From a virus, in IMG/VR virus record IMGVR_UViG_3300022865_000557, positions 1 through 64,000 of that record: DNA of 64,000 nt, one strand, 5' to 3'. A program made the translations under genes and the position numbers. Numbering within the stretch: the first letter of the stretch is position 1; every line of letters starts with the position of its first letter. Positions 1 to 8,339 of the stretch are shown here, one piece after another. The notes under the pieces were generated by a model. That model saw only the letters and a list, made by a program, of their open reading frames with translations. It was not told the origin of the DNA and did not search any database.

Positions 1-111
1 GGACCCAATCATACTATGGTTTATGACCACGACGGAATGAAATTACACGAAGCTCGTATACAAAATGGATTCCGCCTGTTTGGAGTCTACCTCCAGAACT
101 TGTGGGATTAG
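1..111 (+). CDS. C-terminal end of an unidentified CDS (cut by window edge)
   Basis: Frame 1 is open from the first base to a TAG at 109-111, giving 36 residues that end in ...VYLQNLWD. The next gene starts 3 nt after this stop, the tight packing seen throughout the window, which supports it as the tail of a real gene. Nothing in the fragment identifies a family. Confidence 0.5.
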   Translation, partial: GPNHTMVYDHDGMKLHEARIQNGFRLFGVYLQNLWD

Positions 112-113
112 AG

Positions 114-614
114 ATGAAGAAAATACTGGTCACAGTTCTTGTTGTCATTGGCTTTGTAATTGGAGTTGGCCTGACAGATGAAAATTTGGAAAAGAATCTC
201 CTTGAACAAGCATCACAAGATTTGGGAATAGAAATACCCAGTTTTACGTCAGACAAATATCCTCATGTCATGATAGTCCCACGTGATCAAGTTGAATCGG
301 TGGTGTGCAATAATAAATGTGATGCACTTGCCGCCCAGTGGGGCAACATAGTCTACATCGCAGACGAAGTGGATTTAAACACAGTAGAAGGACAAAGCAT
401 AATGTACCATGAAATGATACATGCACTACAATATGCAAAGTACGGTAAAGCACCTAGTTGCCAGGAATGGTCCAGAAGAGAAATAGAAGCTTATGTACTG
501 CAGGATCAATGGGTACAAAAACAAGGCGAAGATATTCCTTGGTTAAGAGAGATACTACCGTCGCTGGAAGTACGATGTCGACTTATTTCCAACCAACTAA
601 GAAACGCAGAATAA
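114..614 (+). CDS. Exported or membrane-anchored HExxH zinc-metalloprotease-like protein
   Basis: 166 residues from the ATG at 114; an upstream in-frame GTG/TTG start at 102 would add only four residues. Residues 1-20 are a basic start followed by a hydrophobic stretch (KKILVTVLVVIGFVIGV), so the protein is probably exported or anchored. A zinc-protease signature HEMIHA lies in the middle, with conserved-looking acidic residues further on (RREIEAYVLQ), as in small gluzincin-like proteins. Four Cys residues could form disulfides in the periplasm. The 3' end overlaps the convergent gene by 18 bp. The substrate is unknown; a role at the cell envelope is inference. Confidence 0.6.
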   Translation: MKKILVTVLVVIGFVIGVGLTDENLEKNLLEQASQDLGIEIPSFTSDKYPHVMIVPRDQVESVVCNNKCDALAAQWGNIVYIADEVDLNTVEGQSIMYHEMIHALQYAKYGKAPSCQEWSRREIEAYVLQDQWVQKQGEDIPWLREILPSLEVRCRLISNQLRNAE

Positions 615-1046
615 GTTATTCTGCTTGACCCAACGTATTCTTCTATCATACTTGAATGTATCTTGTGTAACTATTTGTGTTGACCCCATTTCTGTGTCAA
701 CAATACTAGGGCAACTGTAAACAGTTTTTCCTGCGTTTGCGAGAGTTGTAAAACTTGGATTTGATGGGTCATGTAAACACATGTCCCATGCGGCACCGCC
801 TACTAGGAATGTTTCCCCTACTAATTCTGTTACCGTTTTAACTACAGTTATGTTATTTTGAAAGTGTTCATAGAAGCACTCATGTGTTCTATAATCTTGG
901 TTTGCGAAAAAGTATACATTATCAAAAGAATATTCAGATATGAACTTGATAATGTTTTGGTAAAACTGACGAGCTTTGTAATTCTTGCTCACATGGATCC
1001 ATTTATCTTCCCAACAGTCCACGAGCAACAGCCCGTCGAATTTCAT
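597..1046 (-). CDS. Possible isochorismatase-like (cysteine hydrolase fold) protein
   Basis: 149 residues. The N-terminal strand ends in Asp (LLLVDCW) as in isochorismatase-like hydrolases, and the second half has a VGGAAWDMCLHD segment followed by an A..GKTVY strand, which resembles the GAATD-x-CV...A..G..V pattern of that fold. The match is by eye only and the catalytic Lys is not obvious, so this could be an inactive relative or an unrelated alpha/beta protein. It overlaps the upstream exported-protein gene by 4 bp (ATGA), so the two are probably translated together. Confidence 0.4.
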   Translation of the reverse strand: MKFDGLLLVDCWEDKWIHVSKNYKARQFYQNIIKFISEYSFDNVYFFANQDYRTHECFYEHFQNNITVVKTVTELVGETFLVGGAAWDMCLHDPSNPSFTTLANAGKTVYSCPSIVDTEMGSTQIVTQDTFKYDRRIRWVKQNNLFCVS

Positions 1047-1474
1047 CTACAAATTTTGCTAATGTGTTCTTGCTGTATAAAACTTACTTCGGACCAATCC
1101 ATCCACTCTTCAGTGCCAGGTGGGATCAAGTAAATCTTAATCATGTTGCCTCTGTCGTCACCTAGTGCAATAGTACTTAGAGCAACATGTACAGGCTTGC
1201 TGTCAGGAAAGTTTTCTGGTGAACAATCCACAAAGAACAACATTCTACGCATATGAACTTCGGGATTGTTGATGTATGGCCCATTTATTTCCCAGTAACC
1301 TTCAAATACACCAGGCTTACCTAAAACTTCATCAATTTCCTCATGCCTGAATGTTAATTCGTCCATTGGTTCGTGAATATGTAGAGCAGGATCATCAATG
1401 TATTCACGTTGTGCTAAACTGCATAAAGGTAATAACAATGCTAGGGCAATTACTAACTGCTTGATTTGATTCAT
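1043..1474 (-). CDS. Exported protein of unknown function
   Basis: 143 residues when started at the ATG at 1474, which has a GAGAGG Shine-Dalgarno site 8-9 nt upstream; a longer frame to 1555 lacks one. Residues 1-22 form a classical signal peptide (Lys start, ALALLLPL core, SLA-Q cleavage-like site). The mature part is acidic with a few aromatic residues and two Cys (VDCSP, ISKICR). No family recognised. It is followed by and overlaps the 597..1046 gene, so the pair looks like an operon divergent from uvsE. Confidence 0.6.
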   Translation of the reverse strand: MNQIKQLVIALALLLPLCSLAQREYIDDPALHIHEPMDELTFRHEEIDEVLGKPGVFEGYWEINGPYINNPEVHMRRMLFFVDCSPENFPDSKPVHVALSTIALGDDRGNMIKIYLIPPGTEEWMDWSEVSFIQQEHISKICR

Positions 1475-1508
1475 AAAATATCCTCTCGATGTATTACTTA
1501 TTTGCGCA

Positions 1509-1537
1509 TTGACAACAGATAAAAAAACCAGTATAAT
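1509..1537 (+). promoter_or_regulatory. Sigma70-type promoter of uvsE, predicted leaderless
   Basis: TTGACA at 1509-1514 and TATAAT at 1532-1537 are both perfect consensus with a 17-bp spacer. Only 6 nt separate the -10 box from the uvsE ATG at 1544, so transcription should start at or next to the A of the ATG. There is no Shine-Dalgarno site. Confidence 0.8.
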
Positions 1538-1543
1538 ACACGC

Positions 1544-2590
1544 ATGTTTACACAAAATCTAAAACGTATTGGCTTTGCATGTAAGTACTTGGATCCTGAT
1601 CAAACGCAGAAGAAAAAAGTACTTGAAGAGATTCAGCGTCCATTCAATACCAAGTCAACTACTGTGTCCTGGCTAGATAGGCAAACACGTGATGTCGCAG
1701 AACAACGACTGTGGGATATTATGGTACACAACATACAGTCGTATTACAACCTAATAGAATATGTAGGAGGATTACCTGATGAGCTACGGATGGTCAGACT
1801 TGGCAGTGATTGTCTTCCAGTATACACTCATGATAAATGGTCTTATTACTGGAGGAATCCTGATGTACGTGAGTACTGCTCAACTGCGTTTGCGAAAGTC
1901 GGTGACTTGGCTCGCCTTTTGGATGTGCGGATTAGTTTTCATCCTGGCCAGTTTACTGTTCTTGCAAGCGATAACCCGGATATTGTACGTCGCAGTATAG
2001 AAGAGTTTGAGTACCACACTGACATGGCCAGATGGATGGGCTTTGGTAAACAGTTCCAGGACTTTAAATGTAATGTGCATATATCAGGTAGGCAAGGTCC
2101 AGATGGTGTAAGACAAGCATACAAAAAACTTAGCCCAGAAGCACGTAACATAATCACCATTGAGAACGAAGAAAACTCGCATGGACTTGATACTTGTCTT
2201 GAACTAGCAGACCTTTTACCTATTGTGTTGGACATACATCATCATTGGTGTAGAGAAGGTGAGTACATTGATCCAAGTGACGAAAGAGTTAAACGTGTAG
2301 TGGACAGTTGGCGTGGTGTCCGCCCAACCATGCACTACAGTTACAGTCGTGATGAACACTTACCTGATAACTTCGAACATGATGTGTTACCCGACATGAA
2401 ATTATTATTAGACACAGGGTACAAAAAACAAAAACTGCGAGCTCATAGCGATTTCTATCCTAATCAGACTGTGAATGCATGGGCACTGAGTTTCCACGAT
2501 AGGTTTGATATCATGGGTGAGTCAAAGATGAAAAACTTGGCAAGTTTTGCCTTACATAATCAACATAAATATACACATGAAAACTTATAG
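1544..2590 (+). CDS. uvsE: UV damage endonuclease (UvdE/UvsE family)
   Basis: 348 residues, full length for the family. These TIM-barrel, metal-dependent enzymes nick DNA 5' of UV photoproducts and some other lesions, starting alternative excision repair. Recognisable segments are RIGFACKYLD at the start, an RLGSDCLP strand, the SFHPGQF metal-site motif near residues 126-132, TIENEE (about 206) and LDIHHHW (about 230). It would protect the phage genome in sunlit water. The start is fixed by a perfect promoter ending 6 nt upstream. The 3' end overlaps the next gene by 14 bp. Confidence 0.93.
   Translation: MFTQNLKRIGFACKYLDPDQTQKKKVLEEIQRPFNTKSTTVSWLDRQTRDVAEQRLWDIMVHNIQSYYNLIEYVGGLPDELRMVRLGSDCLPVYTHDKWSYYWRNPDVREYCSTAFAKVGDLARLLDVRISFHPGQFTVLASDNPDIVRRSIEEFEYHTDMARWMGFGKQFQDFKCNVHISGRQGPDGVRQAYKKLSPEARNIITIENEENSHGLDTCLELADLLPIVLDIHHHWCREGEYIDPSDERVKRVVDSWRGVRPTMHYSYSRDEHLPDNFEHDVLPDMKLLLDTGYKKQKLRAHSDFYPNQTVNAWALSFHDRFDIMGESKMKNLASFALHNQHKYTHENL
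2564..2571 (+). promoter_or_regulatory. T4-type late promoter CATAAATA
   Basis: CATAAATA inside the last codons of uvsE, 5 nt before the ATG at 2577. The T4 late start site lies about 6 nt after this box, which would put +1 on the A of the ATG. Confidence 0.5.
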
Positions 2591-3215
2591 TAACTTATTG
2601 TCGTTAAAAGAGTGCGATGATTTCAAAATGTTCTGGGAACAAAATAAGAGCAATTCTTATGTAAACTGGGAGATAGAAAACGAAGTACTAGATAGAAGGT
2701 TAGACGTTACTCCTGACCATACAGAACAATGGAGTATTATAAAACGCATAACAGACCAAGTTTTCAATGAAACATACGATATTTGGTCCGCCTACCAAGA
2801 ACAATCTTTTTGTCACGATATTCATATAGACGATTGCATGAAAGATCGGTTAGAATATCAGAGATATACTATTATTTTAAGTTTAGATAGTGTACCTCAA
2901 TTTAAAACTATAGTTTGGCAAGACGAGTGTGTTGATAACGAAGAACTATTGAAAAAAATAAGGCTGTGGGAATTAAAAAAGAACAAAAAAATAAGTAGCA
3001 TTAGCGAGCATCAAGACTTAGAACATACAATCGAGCATAATGAAAATTACTTTTGCGACTATCTAAATCTAGATGGTATCTATACTTACGAGCAGGGCGG
3101 TGGCGCGGCATTCAAAGCAACACAAATCCATTGCACTAGTAATTGGAAAAAATACAAACAATTTACTAGTAGACAACTGTTACAGATACACGTACTAGCA
3201 GATCACATACAATAA
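2577..3215 (+). CDS. Unknown protein, possibly 2-oxoglutarate/Fe(II) oxygenase-like
   Basis: 212 residues from the ATG at 2577, chosen because a late-promoter box lies exactly 5 nt upstream; an upstream in-frame start would lie well inside uvsE. An HIDD pair near residue 83, a long beta-rich middle ([18 protein letters not shown]) and a distal IHCTSNW with a following Arg recall the HxD...H...R metal and co-substrate layout of phage 2OG oxygenases. The similarity is weak and seen only by eye. No neighbouring gene clarifies its role. Confidence 0.45.
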   Translation: MKTYSNLLSLKECDDFKMFWEQNKSNSYVNWEIENEVLDRRLDVTPDHTEQWSIIKRITDQVFNETYDIWSAYQEQSFCHDIHIDDCMKDRLEYQRYTIILSLDSVPQFKTIVWQDECVDNEELLKKIRLWELKKNKKISSISEHQDLEHTIEHNENYFCDYLNLDGIYTYEQGGGAAFKATQIHCTSNWKKYKQFTSRQLLQIHVLADHIQ

Positions 3216-3246
3216 AAATTTGCCCTATTATCGGGTTTACTGGCGC

Positions 3247-3254
3247 AATAAATA
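3247..3254 (+). promoter_or_regulatory. T4-type late promoter AATAAATA
   Basis: AATAAATA lies 5 nt before the SulP ATG at 3260, again placing the expected late start site on the start codon. Confidence 0.5.
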
Positions 3255-3259
3255 CGTGC

Positions 3260-4822
3260 ATGAATACTATACTTGGCCGCATGGCTTCCCTTAAGAATGA
3301 TACACTATCCGGTTTAACAGTTGCACTAGCATTAGTTCCAGAAGCAGTTGCTTTTGCATTTGTTGCAGGAGTTGGACCACTGGTAGGACTTTACGCCGCT
3401 TTTATTGTAGGATTAATCACAGCAGTTATGGGCGGTAGACCCGGAATGATCAGTGGAGCAACAGGAGCACTAGCAGTGGTTATGGTGGCACTGGTTGCGA
3501 ATCACGGTGTTGAATATTTGTTTGCCACTGTGGTTCTCATGGGCATGATTCAGATACTTGCAGGCGCACTCAAAGCAGGTAAACTGATACGCATAGTACC
3601 TTACCCTGTTATGCTGGGTTTTGTTAATGGACTTGCTATTGTTATCTTCCTAGCACAGTTAAAACAGTTTGGTGTAGATGGTGAACCTGGATGGTTAGCC
3701 AACACATTCCTAGCAGGATCAATTGTTGACGTAGCATGGTTACAAGGATCAACCATGTACTTGCTGTTGGCTCTGATTGGTGTAACCATGTTGATAATTC
3801 AGTACTTGCCACGACTAACAGGAGCAATACCTTCGTCACTGGGAGCAATACTGGTTGTGTCTATTTTGGTTTGGGCATTTGCGCTGGACACAAGAGTAGT
3901 AGGAGACATTGCAAGTATCAGTGGCGGATTACCTAGTTTCCATATACCAGCAGTTCCTTTTAACTTCGAAACACTTATGATTATTTGGCCTTACTCAGTT
4001 GTGTTGGCCGCTATAGGATTGATTGAATCTTTGCTCACACTTCGCCTAATAGATGAAATGACACAAACACGTGGGCGTGGCAACAAAGAGTGTGTAGCGC
4101 AAGGTGTTGCTAACACTGTTACAGGGTTCTTTGGTGGTATGGGTGGTTGTGCAATGATTGGACAGAGCATGATCAACATCACATCAGGCGGACGTGGACG
4201 TTGGTCTGGTATAAGTGCTAGTCTGTTCCTGCTGTTGTTTATACTAGCGGCGGCACCACTTATCGAACAGATACCAATTGCGGCACTGTTGGGTGTTATG
4301 TTTATTGTGGTAATTAAAACATTTGAATGGTCCAGTTTTCGTATAATCAAACGTGTACCACGTAGCGATGCATTTGTGTTGATAACTGTGAGTGCTGTTA
4401 CAGTGTTTACTGACCTGGCATTTGCTGTTATGGTTGGTGTTATTATAAGTGCATTGGTATTCAGTTGGCAACATGCCAAACACATTAGTGTTACAGCACG
4501 TGAGAATCACTACGGTAGTACAGTATACGCAGTGCATGGTCCTTTGTACTTTGGATCAGTAACATCATTCTTAGAAGGCTTTAATCCTAGCAAGGATAAC
4601 AATCATGTTGTGATTGATTTTGCTGACAGCAGAGTTATTGACCACTCAGGACTAGAAGCAATTGATACACTAAGCGAACGTTACATAAGCGCAAACAAAA
4701 AACTATCCCTAGTGCATCTCAGCCCAGACTGCAAGCAGTTGTTAGAACGTGCAGGCAATCTAGTTGAAATAAATGTTATCGAAGATCCTAACTACTTTGT
4801 AGCAGAAGACAAACTGGACTAA
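3260..4822 (+). CDS. SulP-family inorganic anion transporter with STAS domain
   Basis: 520 residues, within the usual size of bacterial SulP carriers. The first 400 or so residues hold about ten or more hydrophobic helices. Family signatures include an early [19 protein letters not shown] segment, a [13 protein letters not shown] segment and a [20 protein letters not shown] segment. A cytoplasmic STAS domain fills about residues 425-515 ([19 protein letters not shown]). Relatives move sulfate, bicarbonate or dicarboxylates; the substrate cannot be read from the sequence. In a phage this would be an auxiliary metabolic gene, acting in the inner membrane to raise sulfur or carbon supply. It appears intact and has its own late promoter. 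Confidence 0.92.
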   Translation: MNTILGRMASLKNDTLSGLTVALALVPEAVAFAFVAGVGPLVGLYAAFIVGLITAVMGGRPGMISGATGALAVVMVALVANHGVEYLFATVVLMGMIQILAGALKAGKLIRIVPYPVMLGFVNGLAIVIFLAQLKQFGVDGEPGWLANTFLAGSIVDVAWLQGSTMYLLLALIGVTMLIIQYLPRLTGAIPSSLGAILVVSILVWAFALDTRVVGDIASISGGLPSFHIPAVPFNFETLMIIWPYSVVLAAIGLIESLLTLRLIDEMTQTRGRGNKECVAQGVANTVTGFFGGMGGCAMIGQSMINITSGGRGRWSGISASLFLLLFILAAAPLIEQIPIAALLGVMFIVVIKTFEWSSFRIIKRVPRSDAFVLITVSAVTVFTDLAFAVMVGVIISALVFSWQHAKHISVTARENHYGSTVYAVHGPLYFGSVTSFLEGFNPSKDNNHVVIDFADSRVIDHSGLEAIDTLSERYISANKKLSLVHLSPDCKQLLERAGNLVEINVIEDPNYFVAEDKLD

Positions 4823-4828
4823 TTTCTT

Positions 4829-4858
4829 TTGACAAGAGCATATCTCATATGCTATAAC
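4829..4858 (+). promoter_or_regulatory. Sigma70-type promoter with a palindrome in the spacer
   Basis: TTGACA at 4829-4834 and TATAAC at 4853-4858 (18-bp spacer). The spacer holds an inverted repeat AGCATAT-CTC-ATATGCT (4837-4853), a plausible operator. It reads toward the two small genes at 4954 and 5067. Confidence 0.55.
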
Positions 4859-4884
4859 TACGTATAATATTTGTTGCGTCACAG

Positions 4885-4892
4885 CATAAATA
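4885..4892 (+). promoter_or_regulatory. Possible T4-type late promoter CATAAATA
   Basis: CATAAATA about 60 nt upstream of the small gene at 4954, whose own start has an AGGAGG site. It would give a late transcript with a normal leader. Confidence 0.35.
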
Positions 4893-4953
4893 CCATTGTA
4901 CATCGATCATGTACAAGTTCTTTTAACAACACAGGAGGTTACAAACAAGAAGA

Positions 4954-5073
4954 ATGATAGAAAGTCTACTAGAAAAACTCAAAAAGTTTTACAATAAATT
5001 ATTACAAGCACAGAAGTACAGAGCAAGAGCAAAATTATCAAGGTCTAAACATTTAGGTGGCTACGTATGGTAA
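4954..5073 (+). CDS. Small basic protein of unknown function
   Basis: 39 residues, rich in Lys, Arg and Leu (LLEKLKKFYNKLLQAQKYRAR), probably one amphipathic helix. An ACAGGAGG Shine-Dalgarno site lies about 15 nt before the ATG. The last 7 bp overlap the next gene, so the two are likely co-translated. No family recognised. Confidence 0.5.
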   Translation: MIESLLEKLKKFYNKLLQAQKYRARAKLSRSKHLGGYVW

Positions 5074-5210
5074 AGATACTTAAAGCAATCAAAAGTTGGT
5101 TTGACGATTCGGACCGTGCCGCACTAGAAAGATACCTAGGCCAAGCACAAAACTACGCAGATCTAGAAGATAGAATGCGCAAGTGGCAAAGCAGAAGCAC
5201 ATTCGTATAA
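5067..5210 (+). CDS. Small DUF3563-like protein
   Basis: 47 residues. The pattern ERYLGQAQNYADLEDRMRKW matches the short DUF3563 family of proteobacteria (YL-x2-A-x3-DLE-x-RMR-x-W). The function of that family is unknown. A rho-independent terminator follows 8 bp after the stop. Confidence 0.6.
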   Translation: MVKILKAIKSWFDDSDRAALERYLGQAQNYADLEDRMRKWQSRSTFV

Positions 5211-5218
5211 AACACTAA

Positions 5219-5244
5219 AAGGCGATTAAAAGATCGCCTTTTTT
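5219..5244. terminator. Rho-independent terminator, probably bidirectional
   Basis: AAGGCGAT, loop TAAAAG, ATCGCCTT, then TTTT. A run of A precedes the stem, so it can also end transcripts of the convergent gene at 5243..6343. Confidence 0.85.
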
Positions 5245-6343
5245 AATCTACATAAGGAAGCAATTCGCTTTCTAGTAGCCTGCTTACCTCATTATACCAG
5301 TCATGCGTAAAAATAAGATTCTTATTATGATCAACAATAGGTTTAACCTGTTCAAGTATAACCTCAGGATCCTGCTGGCACAACCACTCGCATTGTTGCA
5401 TAGCCATGGACCAACGCTTCTCTGGGTTTGGCTCTGTATCGTAGCTCTCATCAATGATACTATCAAACGTTTTAAAACCAAACGTTCTCAGATTCTTTAA
5501 GTAGTATTGTCCTGCAAGTGCAACAAATAATCTACCTGCCATAAGTGGTTTGGTAACTTTCTCTGTGTAGAAACTAAAATCATTCTCTGCATTAGTTTCT
5601 GCAATTAAGCTGTAGTTGGTTTGATTGTATATCTTGGTTGGTATTATTTGACTTATGCCCAACTCATGCCCATGATACTTTACCCTATCCACACTGTGGT
5701 TAAGTGTGCCGTTTTCGATAGTTTCAATACCATCTTCGTTCATATCAAATCCAGACTGGGATAGTGGTTGATCAATCCTGTGATAGTATGTTGTATAGTA
5801 AAGATCCACATTAAGACTTGCACGTATAAAGAAATATGCAAAGTCTCTATGATCTCGTTGGGCTCCTAACAGCACATCAAACATTTTGTCTTTGGATCCT
5901 GATGCTAGTTTTTGTTCCAGGAGTCCAGGTTTTATGTCTTTGTAGAAATGCAATGGCTGACTAAACCAATCCATCCACGGATACACTTTTGCGTGAACAA
6001 ACTTATGCTGAAATATACCATTCACATATATGCTAATTTTTGGTTTGTCTAAGCGTGTAAGTTGTTCTGCTGTAGCACGATGTAATTCACTACAGAACAC
6101 AAACAAATGATCAACCTGTTCATAACATTGCTTTAGTCTAACCATCCATTCGCTTTGATCCGGGAACGGAACATGGAAACTAGCAAGTTTTACTTCGTGT
6201 CTGCTGGCCAGGAAACGGCCAAAAGAAACGGCACCTTGGTAATAGTGCCGTTCTTCATTAAACCTAACATTAGGTAACTGGTTAAAATGATATTGACTTA
6301 CTCCACCACCGTCGTGGAACACTCCAACATCCTCAGTGATCAT
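5243..6343 (-). CDS. Glycosyltransferase-like protein (exostosin/fucosyltransferase-like C-terminus)
   Basis: 366 residues. The C-terminal third has the layout of GT-B glycosyltransferases common in T4-like marine phages: SLIAETNAEND, then FYTEKVTKPLMAGRLFVALA, then LRTFGFKTFDSIIDESYD. The conserved E/K-T-KPL-GR block is the nucleotide-sugar binding region in exostosin and alpha-1,3-fucosyltransferase relatives. The N-terminal half is divergent. Likely roles are glycosylation of phage DNA, virion protein or host surface; none can be chosen here. It overlaps the upstream Lys-rich gene by 4 bp and may be translated with it. Confidence 0.6.
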   Translation of the reverse strand: MITEDVGVFHDGGGVSQYHFNQLPNVRFNEERHYYQGAVSFGRFLASRHEVKLASFHVPFPDQSEWMVRLKQCYEQVDHLFVFCSELHRATAEQLTRLDKPKISIYVNGIFQHKFVHAKVYPWMDWFSQPLHFYKDIKPGLLEQKLASGSKDKMFDVLLGAQRDHRDFAYFFIRASLNVDLYYTTYYHRIDQPLSQSGFDMNEDGIETIENGTLNHSVDRVKYHGHELGISQIIPTKIYNQTNYSLIAETNAENDFSFYTEKVTKPLMAGRLFVALAGQYYLKNLRTFGFKTFDSIIDESYDTEPNPEKRWSMAMQQCEWLCQQDPEVILEQVKPIVDHNKNLIFTHDWYNEVSRLLESELLPYVD

Positions 6344-6633
6344 TTGCTAGGTTTTTTAGTAGTAGTCTTTTTGGTTTTTGTTGTCGTGGCTTTGGCTTTG
6401 GCTTTAGCTGGAGCCTTCTTTTTTGTGGCTGTTGTAGCTTTTTTTGCTTTTGGTTTTCTTGTAACCTTGGGTGCTTCTTTGGTTTTTTCAAAATCGTCTG
6501 CTACAGGAAAGGGCCAGGCTGCAAGCTCACCTGACTTGGATTTCTTTTGTTTGAGCATGACGTGACCTGTGTCTTTATCCATCTCCCATTCGTTCTTATT
6601 ACTAAATAACCAATTAAATAACTTTGAAAGCAT
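6340..6633 (-). CDS. Lys/Ala-rich basic protein with histone H1-like tail
   Basis: 97 residues from the ATG at 6633, which has an AAGGAG site 7 nt upstream; an upstream in-frame ATG at 6657 lacks one. Residues 1-50 are of ordinary composition (MLSKLFNWLFSNKNEW). From about residue 55 the chain becomes a low-complexity tail of Lys, Ala, Thr and Pro (repeats of AKAKA, KKAT and TTKK). Such tails bind DNA or RNA non-specifically. It may be packaged with or coat phage DNA. A second short Lys-rich gene behind a late promoter lies at 34178. Confidence 0.7.
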   Translation of the reverse strand: MLSKLFNWLFSNKNEWEMDKDTGHVMLKQKKSKSGELAAWPFPVADDFEKTKEAPKVTRKPKAKKATTATKKKAPAKAKAKATTTKTKKTTTKKPSK

Positions 6634-6660
6634 TTGTTTCTCCTTGAATATATTCATAAG

Positions 6661-6668
6661 TATTTATT
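6661..6668 (-). promoter_or_regulatory. T4-type late promoter AATAAATA
   Basis: On the minus strand this reads AATAAATA followed by CTTATG. It would give a leader of about 20 nt carrying the AAGGAG site of the Lys-rich gene at 6633. Confidence 0.5.
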
Positions 6669-6786
6669 TTTTACTCAATTGGTTGAATAAAAATATTAAC
6701 AAAAACAACCAGCCTCAACAGATAAGAAATAACATCTCCAAAACTCCATGATTATCGTTTAGTTGTCCAAAAAGGATATGTTTTAA

Positions 6787-6818
6787 TTGACATAGCCTTT
6801 TTTCTATGCTACTATAAC
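6787..6818 (+). promoter_or_regulatory. Sigma70-type promoter of the lipoprotein run
   Basis: TTGACA at 6787-6792, with TACTAT (17-bp spacer) or TATAAC (20-bp spacer) as the -10 box. It lies 25-30 nt before the first small gene at 6843 and is the only promoter visible before 8891. Confidence 0.55.
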
Positions 6819-6842
6819 TCTGTTATTAACAAACCTTAAACA

Positions 6843-7004
6843 ATGACTAACATGACTAAACTAAACAGAGCCGCAGACGAAGCAGTATATATTTTGCAAC
6901 TTAGTTCACAGCAGGCTAAACGGTACATACAGCGCAATGCACGATGTACTGAAAAAGAAGCCAGCCTTGCGTTTTCTCAAACAGTTACATTTCACAAGTC
7001 GTGA
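6843..7004 (+). CDS. Small protein of unknown function
   Basis: 53 residues with a hydrophilic helical look (AADEAVYILQLSSQQAKRYI). The stop overlaps the GTG start of the following lipoprotein gene by 4 bp, which supports it as a real, co-translated gene. No family recognised. Confidence 0.5.
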   Translation: MTNMTKLNRAADEAVYILQLSSQQAKRYIQRNARCTEKEASLAFSQTVTFHKS

Positions 7005-7294
7005 TTGATTGGATTGGTGCAATTGTACTAGTCGCAGTGGTTACTATTTCATTAACTGCATCAGGTTGCGCAACAGAAAAGTCAAGCAAACTGTCCAATA
7101 TGGACAAGTGGCAAGCTAATTGCGCCAATGCTGGCGTCGAACGCCAGCTGTTCCTAAAAAACATTATATTACTTGAGCGATCGGATCTAGAGGCAGATGC
7201 GTTGTCGAGAGAAAAGGTTGCACGTTTAAATGAACTGTTATTAGAATCGGATAGACTATGCGGCGTAAATGGATTTTATTCACAGCAATCCTAG
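7001..7294 (+). CDS. Putative lipoprotein
   Basis: 97 residues starting at a GTG that overlaps the previous stop. The first 20 residues are hydrophobic and end in a lipobox (LTASGC), so after lipidation the Cys would be the N-terminus of the mature protein. The rest is hydrophilic with two further Cys. No family recognised. It is the first of a set of exported proteins packed head to tail up to 8891; the next gene starts inside it. Confidence 0.6.
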   Translation: MIDWIGAIVLVAVVTISLTASGCATEKSSKLSNMDKWQANCANAGVERQLFLKNIILLERSDLEADALSREKVARLNELLLESDRLCGVNGFYSQQS

Positions 7295-7593
7295 TTTCTA
7301 TTACAGGGTGCCAATCAGTAAGCAACATAACAAAAACTGAAGCACGTTTAACAACAGACCAACTTGAATACTATGAAATTGATTGTGATAGTAAAAATCA
7401 ACTAGCTATGTTAGAAACTCAAAGAGTTTCGAGAACAGACTACATGAAAAATCAATTATTGATCAGAAGTCCTATTGGTTGGACCATGAGTTTGTTAGAC
7501 GGAACACTTGATGAGAGATACAAGATAGATAAAGGGCAAAGAACAGCAGTGCAACGTCTAGCGGAATATCAGCATAGGTCTTGGTGTCAATGA
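7258..7593 (+). CDS. Putative lipoprotein
   Basis: 111 residues. The first 18 form a signal peptide with lipobox (ILVSITGC). It overlaps the upstream lipoprotein gene by 37 bp and the next gene by 4 bp. The mature part has no recognised domain; two Cys near the ends of the mature chain (DCDS, SWCQ) could pair. Confidence 0.65.
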   Translation: MRRKWILFTAILVSITGCQSVSNITKTEARLTTDQLEYYEIDCDSKNQLAMLETQRVSRTDYMKNQLLIRSPIGWTMSLLDGTLDERYKIDKGQRTAVQRLAEYQHRSWCQ

Positions 7594-8189
7594 AAAAACT
7601 TTTATTTTTAGTTTGTATTTTTACATTTCAAAGTGTTTATGCTGATTGCTACTTTAGACGAGAAGTACTAAGTGTTGGGGGCTTGCCTGTTGCAGACGAA
7701 CGTGAATCAGCAGTACTACAAGGTAATGATGTATACGAATGCACCTATGCCTTTAAAGTTTTAGTAAATGGTGTGTGGACACAGGCAGAGCGTACTGGGA
7801 TCCACGTTAACAAAACACATGCATGTTTAATAGCACGGGATCAGGCTAGAACGTTCGTACTTACAGCAGTACCAGATGAGTACGAAGTTGATGTATTACA
7901 AAACACAGAAATGGTGTGTGACTCTCGCAAACAAGAACGCCAACTGTACGTGGACATTGGACAAGTGGTTAACTTGAGTGATTTAATAATTGACCCAAGA
8001 TTTATTAAAAATGGGCAAATACAATTGATAACACCATATGATGCACCTCACATGAGTTGTGCTATATTTTTAGAAAACGTAATACGCAAAGATGGTGTAG
8101 CAATACAAAACAAAGGTTATGCCTGTGCAACAGGTAATGCATGGACAGTTTGGAAGAAATGGGAAGCCGCAAGGATTGACAATTCATAA
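7590..8189 (+). CDS. Secreted Cys-rich protein of unknown function
   Basis: 199 residues from the ATG at 7590, which overlaps the previous stop. A signal peptide (KKLLFLVCIFTFQSVYA-DC) is followed by a beta-rich domain with about seven Cys, consistent with disulfides in the periplasm. No family recognised. It sits among lipoproteins, so an envelope role such as blocking other phages is a reasonable guess only. Confidence 0.6.
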   Translation: MKKLLFLVCIFTFQSVYADCYFRREVLSVGGLPVADERESAVLQGNDVYECTYAFKVLVNGVWTQAERTGIHVNKTHACLIARDQARTFVLTAVPDEYEVDVLQNTEMVCDSRKQERQLYVDIGQVVNLSDLIIDPRFIKNGQIQLITPYDAPHMSCAIFLENVIRKDGVAIQNKGYACATGNAWTVWKKWEAARIDNS

Positions 8190-8213
8190 AGTTTAATGTA
8201 TAGTAGGTATATC

Positions 8214-8336
8214 ATGACAGGACAAACAAAATTTTTAATCGCCTTGGGACTACTTTTTATACTTGGTTACTACACAGTATCCAGTGAAGAAGTAAGACAA
8301 GAAGTTTTAACTGAAACTATCTCAATTGAGGAGTAG
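8214..8336 (+). CDS. Small single-span membrane protein
   Basis: 40 residues: a short N-terminus, one hydrophobic helix (FLIALGLLFILGYYTV), then an acidic tail. It starts 24 nt after the previous gene and ends 3 nt before the next, in the same run of exported proteins. No strong ribosome site is seen. Confidence 0.5.
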   Translation: MTGQTKFLIALGLLFILGYYTVSSEEVRQEVLTETISIEE

Positions 8337-8339
8337 AAT

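Noticed and set aside
3991-4485. Minus-strand frame inside the SulP gene
   Set aside because: Antisense shadow of a clear transporter gene; no ribosome site.
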